From: Superficieibacter sp. 1612_C1
GTDB taxonomy: Bacteria; Pseudomonadota; Gammaproteobacteria; Enterobacterales; Enterobacteriaceae
Length of the DNA: 64,000 nt
Assembly: GCF_015234305.1 (NCBI RefSeq)
Contig: NZ_JADGMI010000002.1
Location: forward strand, 434,001-498,000
Direction of reading: 5' to 3'
Below the pieces are notes generated by a model. The model was not told where the DNA came from and ran no database searches. It was given only the letters and a program-made list of their open reading frames with translations. Position numbers and translations under genes: made by a program. Positions 48,357-58,389 of the stretch are shown one piece after another (position 1 is the stretch's first letter; each line of letters starts with the position of its first letter).

Positions 48357-50519
48357 ATGACTGATAAAGTACAACCTTCTGCCGCCTCCGGTGCGGGCAG
48401 CGATGAAATCGATATTGGCCGCCTCGTTGGCACTGTTATTGAGGCGAAATGGTGGGTGCTCGGCGTTACGGCGCTGTTTGCGCTGATCGCCATTATTTAC
48501 ACCTTATTTGCCACGCCGATTTACAGTGCCGATGCGCTGGTGCGTATTGAGCAGAACCAGGGTAGCGCGCTGGTGCAGGATATTAACAGCGCGTTGACCA
48601 ACAAGCCGCCCGCCTCAGAAGCGGAAATCAAGCTGGTGCAGTCGCGTCTGGTACTGGGACAGACGGTTGACGATCTGGATCTCGATATCGCCGTCACCAA
48701 AAATACCCTGCCGCTGATCGGCGATGGCTGGGAACGCCTGATGGGCCGCCAGAATGAGACGGTCAACGTCACGACCTTTACCTTGCCGAAGGGAATGGGG
48801 CAGGACGTCTTTACGCTGCAAGTGCTGGACAAACAGCACTATCGTCTGACCAGCGACGGCGGCGTCAGTGCTGACGGCCAGGTGGGGAAACTGCTGGAGC
48901 AGGATGGCGTAAAACTGATGGTCGACGCCATTCATGCGCGTCCTGATACCGAGTTTACGGTCACCAAGTTCTCCACGCTTGGCATGATCAATACGCTGCA
49001 AAATAACCTGACCGTCACCGAAGACGGAAAGGATACCGGCGTACTCACCCTGACCTACACCGGTGAAGATCGCGAGCAGATCCGCGATATCCTGAACAGC
49101 ATTACCCACAATTACGTAAAACAAAACGTGGCGCGCAAATCGGAAGAAGCGTCGAAAAGCCTTGCCTTCCTTAAGAAACAGCTGCCGGAAGTACGCGCCA
49201 ACCTCGACGTGGCGGAGAATAAACTCAACGCGTTCCGCCAGACGAAAGATTCGGTCGATTTGCCGCTGGAAGCGAAATCGGTGCTGGATTCGATGGTTAA
49301 CATTGATGCCCAGCTTAACGAACTGACCTTCAAAGAAGCCGAAATCTCCAAGCTCTACACCAAACGTCACCCGGCTTACCGCACGCTGATGGAAAAACGT
49401 CAGGCGCTTGAGCAGGAAAAGGCACAGCTTAACAAACGCGTGACGGCGATGCCGAAAACTCAGCAGGAGATCCTGCGACTGACCCGTGACGTGGAATCCG
49501 GCCAGCAGGTCTATATGCAACTGCTGAACAAGCAACAGGAGCTGAAAATCAACGAAGCCAGTACCGTTGGCGATGTGCGGATCGTCGATGACGCCATCAC
49601 TCAACCTGGCGTGCTGAAACCGAAGAAAGGGCTGATTATCCTCGGCAGCATCCTGTTCGGGCTGATCGCCTCTATCGTTGGCGTGCTGCTGTTCTCCCTG
49701 CTGCGACGCGGTGTGGAAAGTCCTCAGGTCCTGGAAGAACGTGGCATTAGCGTTTACGCCAGCATCCCGCTCTCAGAATGGCAGAAAACGCGTGACCGTG
49801 TGACCACCTCCAAAGGCGTGAAGCGCTATAAACAGAGTCAGCTTCTGGCCGTGGGCAACCCGACCGACCTGGCGATTGAAGCCATTCGTAGCCTGCGCAC
49901 CAGCCTGCACTTTGCCATGATGCAGGCCAGCAACAACGTGGTGATGATGACTGGGGTAAGCCCGTCAATTGGTAAAACCTTTGTCTGCGCCAACCTTGCG
50001 GCGGTGATCAGCCAGACCAATAAACGTGTGCTGCTGATCGACTGTGATATGCGTAAGGGTTACACCCATGAACTGATGGGTACCACCAATGTTAACGGCC
50101 TGTCGGACATTCTGATCGAAAAAGGCGAGATTGCTTCCTGTGCCAGACCCACCTCGATCACCAACTTTGACCTCGTCCCGCGCGGCCAGGTGCCGCCGAA
50201 CCCGTCAGAGCTGCTGATGAGCGATCGTTTTGGTGAATTGATTAGCTGGGCCAGCAAAAACTATGACCTGGTGTTAATTGATACCCCGCCAATCCTCGCC
50301 GTCACCGACGCCGCCGTGGTAGCACGCTATGCCGGGACCACGCTGATGGTGGTGCGCTATGCGGTGAATACCCTGCGCGAAGTTGAAACCAGTATCAGTC
50401 GCTTTGAACAAAACGGTATTCCGGTGAAAGGTGTGGTCCTGAACTCCATCTTCCGCCGAGCGACGGGCTATCAAGATTACGGGTACTACGAGTACGAGTA
50501 CAAGTCAGATTCTAAGTAA
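48357..50519 (+). CDS. wzc: Tyrosine autokinase / polysaccharide co-polymerase Wzc
   Basis: A 720-residue protein, the E. coli length. Two transmembrane helices (about 32-52 and 425-445) flank a large periplasmic domain with coiled-coil segments; the cytoplasmic BY-kinase follows with Walker A 'GVSPSIGKTFVCANLAA', Walker A' 'LLIDCDMRKG' and Walker B 'LVLIDTPP'. The C-terminal tail holds the autophosphorylated tyrosine cluster (GYQDYGYYEYEYKSDSK, seven Tyr). It controls chain polymerisation and export together with Wza and Wzb. The start is right after the wzb stop. Confidence 0.97.
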   Translation: MTDKVQPSAASGAGSDEIDIGRLVGTVIEAKWWVLGVTALFALIAIIYTLFATPIYSADALVRIEQNQGSALVQDINSALTNKPPASEAEIKLVQSRLVLGQTVDDLDLDIAVTKNTLPLIGDGWERLMGRQNETVNVTTFTLPKGMGQDVFTLQVLDKQHYRLTSDGGVSADGQVGKLLEQDGVKLMVDAIHARPDTEFTVTKFSTLGMINTLQNNLTVTEDGKDTGVLTLTYTGEDREQIRDILNSITHNYVKQNVARKSEEASKSLAFLKKQLPEVRANLDVAENKLNAFRQTKDSVDLPLEAKSVLDSMVNIDAQLNELTFKEAEISKLYTKRHPAYRTLMEKRQALEQEKAQLNKRVTAMPKTQQEILRLTRDVESGQQVYMQLLNKQQELKINEASTVGDVRIVDDAITQPGVLKPKKGLIILGSILFGLIASIVGVLLFSLLRRGVESPQVLEERGISVYASIPLSEWQKTRDRVTTSKGVKRYKQSQLLAVGNPTDLAIEAIRSLRTSLHFAMMQASNNVVMMTGVSPSIGKTFVCANLAAVISQTNKRVLLIDCDMRKGYTHELMGTTNVNGLSDILIEKGEIASCARPTSITNFDLVPRGQVPPNPSELLMSDRFGELISWASKNYDLVLIDTPPILAVTDAAVVARYAGTTLMVVRYAVNTLREVETSISRFEQNGIPVKGVVLNSIFRRATGYQDYGYYEYEYKSDSK

Positions 50520-50533
50520 CGCCTTACTGCGAT

Positions 50534-50552
50534 CCTCTCCCGCCGGGAGAGG
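50534..50552 (+). promoter_or_regulatory. Hairpin between wzc and wcaA
   Basis: CCTCTCCC-GCC-GGGAGAGG, a perfect 8-bp stem, lies 15 bases beyond wzc and 24 bases before wcaA. It is followed by AAAAATCC, not a U-tract. It may lower readthrough or protect the wza-wzb-wzc part of the message, giving differential expression of export and transferase genes. Confidence 0.6.
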
Positions 50553-50575
50553 AAAAATCCTTCGGAGAATGGAAA

Positions 50576-51421
50576 ATGAGCACGACCAATACACCACTGA
50601 TCTCCATCTATATGCCAACCTGGAATCGGCAGCAGCTGGCGATCCGCGCGATAAAATCGGTGCTGCGTCAGGATTATCCGCACTGGGAAATGTTTATCGT
50701 TGACGACTGTTCCGCCAGCTTTGAGCAGCTACAACAGTTTGTCGCCGAACTGAACGACCCACGCGTGAAGTATATTCATAACGATTTTAACTCCGGGGCC
50801 TGCGCGGTGCGCAATCAGGCCATCGGGCAGGCGAAAGGGCGTTTTATTACCGGTATTGATGACGACGACGAATGGACGCCGAATCGCCTCTCGTTGTTCC
50901 TTGAACATCAGCATCAACTGGTCACTCACGCGTTTCTTTATGCCAATGACTACGTGTGCGAAGGCGAGGTTTACTCTCAACCTGCCAGCCTGCCGCTGTA
51001 TCCGAAGTCGCCCTATACGCGCAAGCGCTTCTATAAGCGCAATATTATTGGCAATCAGGTGTTCAGCTACGCTCAGCGCTTTAAAGAGAGCCTGTTTGAT
51101 ATCAACCTGAAGGCAGCGCAGGACCACGATATGTTCCTGCGCATGGTGGTGGAGTACGGCGAACCGTGGAAAGTGGAAGAGGCGACGCAAATTCTGCACG
51201 TTAATCACGGCGAAATGCGCATCACCTCATCGCCGAAAAAATTCTCCGGCTATTTCCAGTTTTACCGCAAGCACAAAGACAAATTCGACCGCGCCAGCAA
51301 AAAGTATCAGCTGTTTACGCTCTATCAAATCCGTAACAAACGCATGAACTGGCGCACGCTGCTGACGCTGCTCTCGGTGCGCAACGGTAAACGTCTGGCC
51401 GATGGCCTGCGGGGGAAGTAA
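50576..51421 (+). CDS. wcaA: Colanic acid glycosyltransferase WcaA (GT2)
   Basis: A 281-residue GT-A family 2 glycosyltransferase (279 in E. coli). N-terminal 'ISIYMPTWNRQQLAIRAIKSVLRQDY' and 'FIVDDCSA', then the DxD-type metal motif 'TGIDDDDEW' near residue 92. It adds one of the sugars of the colanic acid repeat at the cytoplasmic face. TAATG overlap with wcaB. Confidence 0.94.
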   Translation: MSTTNTPLISIYMPTWNRQQLAIRAIKSVLRQDYPHWEMFIVDDCSASFEQLQQFVAELNDPRVKYIHNDFNSGACAVRNQAIGQAKGRFITGIDDDDEWTPNRLSLFLEHQHQLVTHAFLYANDYVCEGEVYSQPASLPLYPKSPYTRKRFYKRNIIGNQVFSYAQRFKESLFDINLKAAQDHDMFLRMVVEYGEPWKVEEATQILHVNHGEMRITSSPKKFSGYFQFYRKHKDKFDRASKKYQLFTLYQIRNKRMNWRTLLTLLSVRNGKRLADGLRGK

Positions 51422-51912
51422 TGCTGCTGGAAGATTTACGCGCGAATAGCTGGAGCCTGCGTCCGTGCTGCATGGTGGTGGCCTACCGCATCGCCCATTT
51501 CTGCTCGGTGTGGCGCAAGAAAAACGTGCTCAACAATCTGTGGGCCGCGCCGGTACTGGTGCTTTATCGCTTCCTGACCGAATGTCTGTTCGGTTATGAA
51601 ATTCAGGCGGGGGCGACGATTGGCCGGCGCTTCACTATTCATCATGGCTACGCGGTGGTTATAAACAAAAATGTCATCGCCGGTGATGATTTCACCCTGC
51701 GCCACGGCGTGACTATCGGCAATCGTGGCGCGGAAAATCTCGCCTGTCCGGTGATTGGCAACGGCGTTGAACTGGGTGCCAACGTCATCATTACCGGTGA
51801 TATCACCATCGGCAATAACGTCAGAGTGGGCGCGGGTAGCGTGGTGCTTGACAGCGTGCCGGATAATGCGCTGGTCGTCGGTGAGAAAGCGCGCATAAAG
51901 GTGAGCCAATGA
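51421..51912 (+). CDS. wcaB: Colanic acid O-acetyltransferase WcaB
   Basis: A 163-residue left-handed beta-helix acetyltransferase (serine-acetyltransferase-like). The hexapeptide repeats run from about residue 60 to 155 ('GATIGRRFTIHHGYAVVINKN', 'ITIGNNVRVGAGSVV'), with the acetyl-CoA site and a catalytic His in 'IHHG'. It acetylates a sugar of the colanic acid unit. It overlaps both wcaA (one base) and wcaC (ATGA). Confidence 0.94.
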   Translation: MLLEDLRANSWSLRPCCMVVAYRIAHFCSVWRKKNVLNNLWAAPVLVLYRFLTECLFGYEIQAGATIGRRFTIHHGYAVVINKNVIAGDDFTLRHGVTIGNRGAENLACPVIGNGVELGANVIITGDITIGNNVRVGAGSVVLDSVPDNALVVGEKARIKVSQ

Positions 51913-53123
51913 ATATTCTGCAATTTAACGTTCGTCTCGCCGAGGGCGGGGCGGCAGGGGTTGCGCTGGATCTCCATCAGCGCGCGCTGCAACAGGGGCT
52001 GTACTCGCGTTTCGTTTATGGCTACGGCAAAGGCGGCAAAAAGAGCGTCAGTCACGATGCTTACCCGAATGTCATCCGCCATACGCCACGCCTGACCTCT
52101 ATGGCGAACCTGGCGCTGTTTCGCCTGTTCAATCGTGATGTGTTTGGCAATCTGGATAATTTATATCGCACCGTCACCCGCACTGAGGGGCCGGTGGTGC
52201 TGCACTTTCACGTGGTACACAGCTACTGGCTGAACTTTGATCGGCTGGTGGATTTTTGCCAGCGAGTAAAAGCGCACAAGCATGACGTCAGACTGGTCTG
52301 GACGCTGCACGATCACTGGAGCGTCACCGGACGCTGCGCGTTTCTTGACGGTTGCGATGGCTGGAAATCCGGCTGCCAACAGTGCCCGACGTTGACCAAC
52401 TATCCGCCGGTCAAGGTCGATCGTGCTCATCACCTCGTGGATAAAAAGCGTCTGCTGATCCACGAAATGCTGGCCCTTGGCTGCCAGTTTATTTCGCCAA
52501 GTCAGCACGTTGCCGACGCGTTTAACACCCTGTACGGCAAGGGCCGCTGCCTGATCATCAACAACGGTATCGACGTTGCCACCGAGACCATTCTGGCGGG
52601 GCTCACCCCGGTCGCCCCGGCCGGAACACCCAAAATTGCGGTGGTGGCGCACGACCTGCGCTACGACGGCAAAACGAATCAACAGCTGGTACGCGAGGTG
52701 ATCGCCCTGGGCGAGGCTGTTGAAGTGCATACCTTCGGCAAATTCTCTCCTTTCGAGGGAAAGAACGTGGTGAATCATGGCTTCCTGACCGACAAGCGCC
52801 AGCTGATGACCGATCTGAATCAGATGGACGCGCTGCTGTTTACCTCCAGGGTAGATAACTATCCGCTGATCCTCTGCGAGGCGTTGTCGATTGGCGTACC
52901 GGTCATCGCCACCCACAGTGAGGCGGCGCAGGAAGTGCTGCATAAATCCGGCGGCGTGACGCTGGATGATGATGACATTTTAACGCTGGTGCAGCATGGA
53001 AGAGAGGCGATCGCCCAGGCGGTGTTCAATACTACCCATGCGGCGTTCCATCAACGCAGCCGCGTGGCCTATAGCGGACAACAGATGCTGGAGGAGTATG
53101 TCTCGTTCTATCAGAATCTGTAG
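51909..53123 (+). CDS. wcaC: Colanic acid glycosyltransferase WcaC (GT4)
   Basis: A 404-residue GT-B fold glycosyltransferase (405 in E. coli). It begins 'MNILQFNVRLAEGGAAGVALDLHQRAL', with a typical GT4 donor region 'LFTSRVDNYPLILCEALSIGVPVIATHSEAAQEVL' near residues 309-343 including the EX7E-type glutamate. Adds a hexose or fucose to the growing repeat. Its 3' end overlaps wcaD by 26 bases. Confidence 0.94.
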   Translation: MNILQFNVRLAEGGAAGVALDLHQRALQQGLYSRFVYGYGKGGKKSVSHDAYPNVIRHTPRLTSMANLALFRLFNRDVFGNLDNLYRTVTRTEGPVVLHFHVVHSYWLNFDRLVDFCQRVKAHKHDVRLVWTLHDHWSVTGRCAFLDGCDGWKSGCQQCPTLTNYPPVKVDRAHHLVDKKRLLIHEMLALGCQFISPSQHVADAFNTLYGKGRCLIINNGIDVATETILAGLTPVAPAGTPKIAVVAHDLRYDGKTNQQLVREVIALGEAVEVHTFGKFSPFEGKNVVNHGFLTDKRQLMTDLNQMDALLFTSRVDNYPLILCEALSIGVPVIATHSEAAQEVLHKSGGVTLDDDDILTLVQHGREAIAQAVFNTTHAAFHQRSRVAYSGQQMLEEYVSFYQNL

Positions 53124-54321
53124 CTATCTGCTGCTGCCGATGATCTACCTGCTGGTCAACGTCAAAATTGTCCAACTTGGGGAGAGCTTTCCGGTCACCA
53201 TCGTGACCTTTCTGCCGCTGCTGTTGCTGCTGTTTATTGACAAAATCAGCCTCAAAAAGCTGATGATTGCGCTGGGGGCCGGGGCAGGGTTGACGCTCTA
53301 CAACTTTGTGTTTGGTCAATCGCTTGACGCCAGCAAATATGTCACCTCGACCATGCTGTTCGTCTATATCGTGATTATCATTGGGATGGTGTGGAGTATC
53401 CGCTTTAAAACCATCTCGCCGCACAACCATCGCAAGATCCTGCGCTTTTTCTACATAGTTGTTACGCTGGTGGTAATGCTGGCAGCCGTCGAAATGGCGC
53501 AGATTATTCTCAGCGGCGGCAGTAGTTTAATTGAAATAATTTCGAAATATCTTATTTACAGTAATAGCTATGTACTGAACTTTATCAAATATGGCGGAAA
53601 ACGTACTACCGCACTTTATTTTGAACCGGCGTTTTTCGCTCTGGCACTAATCTCAATTTGGCTCAGCATCAAACAGTTTGGTATCAAAACACCAAAGACC
53701 GATGGTATGATCCTCGCAGGGATTGTACTTTCAGGTTCGTTTTCAGGGGTAATGACCTTTATTCTTTTTTACCTGCTGGAGTGGGCCTTTCAGTATTTGA
53801 ATAAAGAGGCAATCAGAAAACGGCTACCGCTGGCGATTATCTCCCTGGCTTTTTTCCTGGTTGGCGTATTTTTCGCGATGCCGTATATCGCCGGACGTCT
53901 GGGGGAGCTGGGGACTGAAGGAACGTCATCGTATTATCGTATTGTGGGACCGCTGGTGATGGTTGGCCATTCATTAACCAGTATTGACGGCGTTGTCAGA
54001 TTCGGCTCACTTTATGAATATGTCGCATCATTCGGAATCTTTAACGGTGCGGACGTCGGGAAAACAATAGACAATGGCCTGTATCTGTTAATTATTTATT
54101 TTTCGTGGATCGCCGTATTTCTGACATTATGGTATTTATTCAAAGTTGCAAAAATGGCGGTGCAGGCGTTTGGTAATAACCAAAATTATGGCGTTCAATT
54201 GTATCTTTTTACGCCGGTATCACTGTTTTTCACCGGTTCAATATTTAGCCCGGAATATGCGTTTTTAATTGTTTGTCCGTTTATTTTGCGCAAGGCGCTA
54301 AATATCGTGCAGGCCAGATGA
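53098..54321 (+). CDS. wcaD: Colanic acid polymerase WcaD
   Basis: A 407-residue polytopic Wzy-type polymerase (405 in E. coli) with about ten to eleven transmembrane segments and the large periplasmic loop around residues 290-340 ('[20 protein letters not shown]'). It joins lipid-linked repeats in the periplasm. The start at 53098 has a strong GGAGGAG immediately upstream; the open frame extends to 52996 but only inside wcaC. The gene's second half is visibly more AT-rich than its neighbours. Confidence 0.93.
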   Translation: MSRSIRICSYLLLPMIYLLVNVKIVQLGESFPVTIVTFLPLLLLLFIDKISLKKLMIALGAGAGLTLYNFVFGQSLDASKYVTSTMLFVYIVIIIGMVWSIRFKTISPHNHRKILRFFYIVVTLVVMLAAVEMAQIILSGGSSLIEIISKYLIYSNSYVLNFIKYGGKRTTALYFEPAFFALALISIWLSIKQFGIKTPKTDGMILAGIVLSGSFSGVMTFILFYLLEWAFQYLNKEAIRKRLPLAIISLAFFLVGVFFAMPYIAGRLGELGTEGTSSYYRIVGPLVMVGHSLTSIDGVVRFGSLYEYVASFGIFNGADVGKTIDNGLYLLIIYFSWIAVFLTLWYLFKVAKMAVQAFGNNQNYGVQLYLFTPVSLFFTGSIFSPEYAFLIVCPFILRKALNIVQAR

Positions 54322-54331
54322 GGAAAGTCAG

Positions 54332-55078
54332 ATGCTGTTAAGTGTCATTACTGTTGCCTTTCGTAATTACGATGGAGTGGTAAAAACGTGGCGGTCGCTG
54401 GCGCACCTGGCGCGCGAAAAAAACATTGAGTTTGAGTGGATTGTGGTGGATGGCGGCTCCGCAGACGGCACCGCGGAATTCCTGGAAAATCTGAACGGTG
54501 AGTACCACTTACGCTACGTCAGCGAGAGAGATAACGGTCTGTATGATGCCATGAATAAAGGCATTGATATGGCGCAGGGCAAATTTGCCATCTTCCTTAA
54601 TTCCGGCGACATTTTTCACCCGGACGTGGCGCAGTTTGTTCGCCAGCTGGCGGACAAAAAAGAGAGCGCCATGTATATCGGCGATGCGCTGCTGGATTTT
54701 GGCGACGGAACGAAAATTCGCCGTAGCGCCAAACGCGGCTGGTATATTTATCACAGCCTGCCGGCCAGCCATCAGGCGATCTTTTTCCCGCTGATGGGAT
54801 TAAAAAATTACCCCTATGATCTGCAATATCGCGTCTCTTCCGATTATGCCTTAGCTGCAAAGCTATATAAGAAAGGCTATAAGTTTGAGCGGATTAACGG
54901 TCTGGTTTCAGAATTTTCGATGGGCGGTGTGTCAACGTCGAATAATCTGGAACTGTGCCGCGATGCTAAAAAAGTCCAGCGCACCATTTTGCGGGTGCCG
55001 GGCGTACTGGCGGAATTGTCTTATTTATTACGCCTGCGCACGACGGGCAAAACTAAGGCCTTATATAACAAATCCTAA
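54332..55078 (+). CDS. wcaE: Colanic acid glycosyltransferase WcaE (GT2)
   Basis: A 248-residue GT2 glycosyltransferase, the E. coli length. Signatures: '[22 protein letters not shown]', '[16 protein letters not shown]', and '[28 protein letters not shown]' with the metal-binding region. Adds a sugar, probably fucose, to the colanic acid intermediate. Confidence 0.94.
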   Translation: MLLSVITVAFRNYDGVVKTWRSLAHLAREKNIEFEWIVVDGGSADGTAEFLENLNGEYHLRYVSERDNGLYDAMNKGIDMAQGKFAIFLNSGDIFHPDVAQFVRQLADKKESAMYIGDALLDFGDGTKIRRSAKRGWYIYHSLPASHQAIFFPLMGLKNYPYDLQYRVSSDYALAAKLYKKGYKFERINGLVSEFSMGGVSTSNNLELCRDAKKVQRTILRVPGVLAELSYLLRLRTTGKTKALYNKS

Positions 55079-55094
55079 AATATAAGGAAAACCA

Positions 55095-55631
55095 ATGCAG
55101 GAATTAAACGGCTTCTCGGTGCCGCGGGGTTTTCGCGGCGGTAACGCGCTGAAAGTGCAATTATGGTGGGCCGTTCAGGCAACGCTTTTTGCCTGGTCGC
55201 CGCAGGTATTATATCGCTGGCGCGCGTTTTTATTACGCTTATTTGGCGCGAAGATCGGTAAAGGCGTCGTGATTCGACCCTCGGTAAAAATTACCTATCC
55301 GTGGAAATTAACCATTGGGGATTACGCCTGGGTAGGCGATGACGCGGTGTTATATACCCTGGGCGAGATTACCCTTGGCGAAAATTCTGTGGTGTCGCAG
55401 AAATGTTATTTATGCACTGGCAGTCACGATTATATGAGCGCGCATTTTGATATTAACGCCACGCCGATTGTGGTTGGCGAGAAATGCTGGCTGGCGACAG
55501 ATGTCTTTGTCGCGCCCGGCGTCACGATTGGTGACGGCACGATCGTCGGCGCACGCAGCAGCGTTTTTACCTCGCTGCCCGGCGGCATGATTTGCCGGGG
55601 AAATCCGGCGACGGTGGTGCGCGAGCGATAA
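55095..55631 (+). CDS. wcaF: Colanic acid O-acetyltransferase WcaF
   Basis: A 178-residue hexapeptide-repeat acetyltransferase (NodL/LacA type; 182 in E. coli). The left-handed helix spans about residues 50-170 with 'YLCTGSHDYMSAHFDINATPIVVGEKCWLATDVFVAPGVTIGDG', containing the catalytic His of 'GSHD'. It ends four residues short of the E. coli protein. Acetylates a fucose or other sugar of the colanic acid unit. Confidence 0.94.
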   Translation: MQELNGFSVPRGFRGGNALKVQLWWAVQATLFAWSPQVLYRWRAFLLRLFGAKIGKGVVIRPSVKITYPWKLTIGDYAWVGDDAVLYTLGEITLGENSVVSQKCYLCTGSHDYMSAHFDINATPIVVGEKCWLATDVFVAPGVTIGDGTIVGARSSVFTSLPGGMICRGNPATVVRER

Positions 55632-55696
55632 CCACGCTCTTTTCAACAACGTTACATGAATCAAACGGTCAACACGTTTAACAAAGGAAACTGATT

Positions 55697-56818
55697 ATGT
55701 CTAAAGTTGCTCTCATTACCGGCGTTACCGGGCAGGACGGGTCATATCTGGCAGAATTGCTGCTGGAGAAAGGTTATGAGGTTCACGGTATTAAACGTCG
55801 CGCCTCGTCATTCAACACCGAGCGCGTGGATCACATTTATCAGGATCCGCATGCCACTAACCCGAAATTCCATCTGCACTACGGCGATCTGACCGATACT
55901 TCCAACCTGACGCGTATCCTACAGGAAGTGCAGCCGGACGAAGTCTATAACCTCGGCGCGATGAGCCACGTGGCGGTCTCGTTCGAATCGCCGGAATACA
56001 CCGCCGATGTTGATGCGATGGGTACCCTGCGCCTGCTGGAAGCGATCCGCTTCCTCGGCCTGGAAAAGAAAACCCGCTTCTATCAGGCGTCCACCTCAGA
56101 GCTTTACGGCCTGGTGCAGGAAACGCCGCAGAAAGAAACCACCCCGTTCTACCCGCGCTCGCCGTATGCGGTCGCCAAACTGTATGCCTACTGGATCACC
56201 GTTAACTACCGTGAATCCTACGGCATGTACGCCTGCAACGGCATTCTGTTCAACCACGAATCCCCGCGCCGCGGCGAAACCTTCGTTACCCGCAAAATCA
56301 CCCGCGCGATTGCCAACATTGCACAGGGTCTGGAGTCCTGCCTGTACCTCGGCAACATGGACTCCCTGCGCGACTGGGGCCATGCCAAAGACTACGTAAA
56401 AATGCAGTGGATGATGCTACAGCAGGAAAAACCGGAAGATTTCGTTATCGCCACCGGTGTGCAGTATTCCGTGCGCGAGTTCGTTGAAATGGCGGCGGCC
56501 CAGCTCGGTATCAAACTGCGCTTTGAAGGCAAAGGCGTGGACGAAAAAGGCATCGTGGTTTCCGTGACCGGTCATGACGCGCCGGGCGTGAAGCCAGGCG
56601 ATGTGATTATTGCCGTCGACCCGCGCTACTTCCGTCCGGCGGAAGTGGAAACCCTGCTCGGCGATCCGACCAAAGCGCATCAGACGCTGGGCTGGAAACC
56701 GGAAACCACCCTACAGGAGATGGTCTCTGAAATGGTTGCCAAAGATCTGGAAGCCGCGAAGAAACACTCCCTGCTGAAGTCCCACGGTTACGAGGTTGCC
56801 ATCGCGCTGGAGTCCTGA
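55697..56818 (+). CDS. gmd: GDP-mannose 4,6-dehydratase
   Basis: A 373-residue extended SDR, the E. coli length. NAD(P) motif '[16 protein letters not shown]' (about 7-22), catalytic 'STSELYG' Ser/Thr and '[10 protein letters not shown]' Tyr-Lys are present. It converts GDP-D-mannose to GDP-4-keto-6-deoxymannose, the first step to GDP-L-fucose. fcl follows after two bases. Confidence 0.98.
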   Translation: MSKVALITGVTGQDGSYLAELLLEKGYEVHGIKRRASSFNTERVDHIYQDPHATNPKFHLHYGDLTDTSNLTRILQEVQPDEVYNLGAMSHVAVSFESPEYTADVDAMGTLRLLEAIRFLGLEKKTRFYQASTSELYGLVQETPQKETTPFYPRSPYAVAKLYAYWITVNYRESYGMYACNGILFNHESPRRGETFVTRKITRAIANIAQGLESCLYLGNMDSLRDWGHAKDYVKMQWMMLQQEKPEDFVIATGVQYSVREFVEMAAAQLGIKLRFEGKGVDEKGIVVSVTGHDAPGVKPGDVIIAVDPRYFRPAEVETLLGDPTKAHQTLGWKPETTLQEMVSEMVAKDLEAAKKHSLLKSHGYEVAIALES

Positions 56819-56820
56819 GC

Positions 56821-57786
56821 ATGACCAGACAACGTATTTTTGTGGCCGGACATCGTGGCATGGTGGGATCGGCCATTGTTCGCCAGCTGGAACAGCGCGG
56901 CGACGTGGAGCTGATTTTACGCGGCCGTGATGAGCTGAACCTGCTGGATCCGACGGCGGTGCAGCAGTTTTTCGCCGAACAACGCATTGACCAGGTGTAT
57001 CTGGCGGCGGCGAAAGTCGGCGGCATTGTGGCGAATAATACTTACCCGGCTGATTTCATCTACGAAAACATGATGATCGAGAGCAACATCATTCACGCTG
57101 CGCATCTCAACGGCGTGAACAAGCTGCTGTTTCTCGGATCGTCCTGTATTTATCCGAAGCTGGCAAAACAGCCGATGGCCGAAAGCGAACTGCTCCAGGG
57201 CACCCTGGAGCCGACCAACGAGCCGTATGCCATTGCCAAAATTGCCGGGATCAAACTGTGCGAATCCTATAACCGCCAGTACGACCGCGATTACCGCTCG
57301 GTGATGCCGACCAATCTGTACGGGCCGAACGATAACTTCCACCCGAGCAACTCGCACGTGATCCCGGCGCTGCTGCGCCGCTTCCATGAGGCGACGGAAC
57401 AAAATGCGTCGGACGTAGTGGTCTGGGGCAGCGGCACGCCGATGCGCGAGTTCCTGCACGTTGATGATATGGCGGCGGCCAGCATTCACGTGATGGAGCT
57501 GGATCGCAGCGTCTGGCAGGAAAACACCGAGCCGATGCTGTCGCACATTAACGTCGGCACCGGCGTCGACTGCACCATCCGTGAACTGGCACTGACTCTG
57601 GCGCAGGTGGTGGGCTTTAAAGGGCGGGTGGTGTTCGACGCCACTAAACCTGATGGCACGCCGCGCAAGCTACTGGACGTCACGCGTCTGCATCAACTCG
57701 GCTGGTTCCATGAAATCACCCTGGAGGCCGGGCTTGCCAGCACCTACCAGTGGTTTCTGGAAAACCAGCAGCGGTTCCGGGGGTAA
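56821..57786 (+). CDS. fcl: GDP-L-fucose synthase (WcaG)
   Basis: A 321-residue epimerase-reductase SDR, the E. coli length. It has '[17 protein letters not shown]' (Rossmann, about 7-23), '[14 protein letters not shown]' (catalytic Ser and Cys) and 'YAIAKIAG' (Tyr-Lys). It epimerises and reduces GDP-4-keto-6-deoxymannose to GDP-L-fucose using NADPH. Two bases separate it from gmd and two from gmm. Confidence 0.98.
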   Translation: MTRQRIFVAGHRGMVGSAIVRQLEQRGDVELILRGRDELNLLDPTAVQQFFAEQRIDQVYLAAAKVGGIVANNTYPADFIYENMMIESNIIHAAHLNGVNKLLFLGSSCIYPKLAKQPMAESELLQGTLEPTNEPYAIAKIAGIKLCESYNRQYDRDYRSVMPTNLYGPNDNFHPSNSHVIPALLRRFHEATEQNASDVVVWGSGTPMREFLHVDDMAAASIHVMELDRSVWQENTEPMLSHINVGTGVDCTIRELALTLAQVVGFKGRVVFDATKPDGTPRKLLDVTRLHQLGWFHEITLEAGLASTYQWFLENQQRFRG

Positions 57787-57788
57787 CG

Positions 57789-58382
57789 ATGTTTCTCAGC
57801 GCTGAAGATTTTGCCACCGTCGTTCGCGCCACGCCGCTGGTCTCCATCGATCTGATCGTGGAGAACGAGCGCGGCGAGTTTCTCCTCGGCCAGCGGACCA
57901 ACCGTCCGGCGCAGGGATACTGGTTCGTCCCTGGCGGGCGCGTACAGAAGGATGAGCCGCTGGATCGGGCGTTTGCCCGTCTGACGAAAGCGGAGCTGGG
58001 CGTCAGCCTGCCAATGACGGCCGGCGAATTCTGGGGCGTCTGGCAGCATTTTTATGACGATAACTTTTCCGGCACCGGGTTCTCGACGCACTACGTGGTG
58101 CTGGCGTTCCGCCTGCGGGTAGACGCCAGCACGCTGCAATTGCCGACCGAGCAGCACAATGCGTACCGCTGGCTGACGGCGGAGGCGCTGCTGGAGAGCG
58201 ACAACGTGCACGACAACAGCCGCGCCTACTTCCTTGCCGAACGCCAGGCGGGAGTGCCGGGGTTTTGCACAAAATCATTTGGTCAGCATCAAGGCGGCAA
58301 GTCAGCGAGTCCCCGGGAGCTTACTCAAGTAAGTGACCGGGGTGAGCTGACGCAGCCAACGCAGAGGCAGGCCAAAGGATGA
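57789..58382 (+). CDS. gmm: GDP-mannose mannosyl hydrolase with ERIC-encoded C-terminal extension
   Basis: A Nudix-type hydrolase; the E. coli protein ends at about residue 159, equivalent to 'ERQAGVPG' here (codons ending near 58262). The Nudix region '[24 protein letters not shown]' (about 50-73) and substrate residues are intact. The reading frame then continues for roughly 39 residues (197 in total) through an ERIC element and stops at 58380-58382. The added tail is low in hydrophobic residues and rich in Gln, Ser and Thr, with no known domain. The enzyme splits GDP-mannose to GDP and mannose. The start at 57789 is three bases after the fcl stop. Confidence 0.9.
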   Translation: MFLSAEDFATVVRATPLVSIDLIVENERGEFLLGQRTNRPAQGYWFVPGGRVQKDEPLDRAFARLTKAELGVSLPMTAGEFWGVWQHFYDDNFSGTGFSTHYVVLAFRLRVDASTLQLPTEQHNAYRWLTAEALLESDNVHDNSRAYFLAERQAGVPGFCTKSFGQHQGGKSASPRELTQVSDRGELTQPTQRQAKG

Positions 58383-58388
58383 TGTGCA
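58266..58388. repeat. ERIC element inserted at the gmm/wcaI junction
   Basis: An about 123-base element with 17-base imperfect terminal inverted repeats (58266-58282 and 58372-58388, sharing TGCAC, ATCAT/ATGAT and CCAAA). The core hairpin at 58301-58351 pairs GTCAGC, CCCCGG and CTTACT with AGTAAG, CCGGGG and GCTGAC. AAGTAAGTGACCGGGGTGAG matches the classical ERIC core (the ERIC2 region) and its other arm the ERIC1 region. It lies inside a transcribed operon and is translated as the Gmm tail. Confidence 0.93.
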
Positions 58389-58389
58389 T

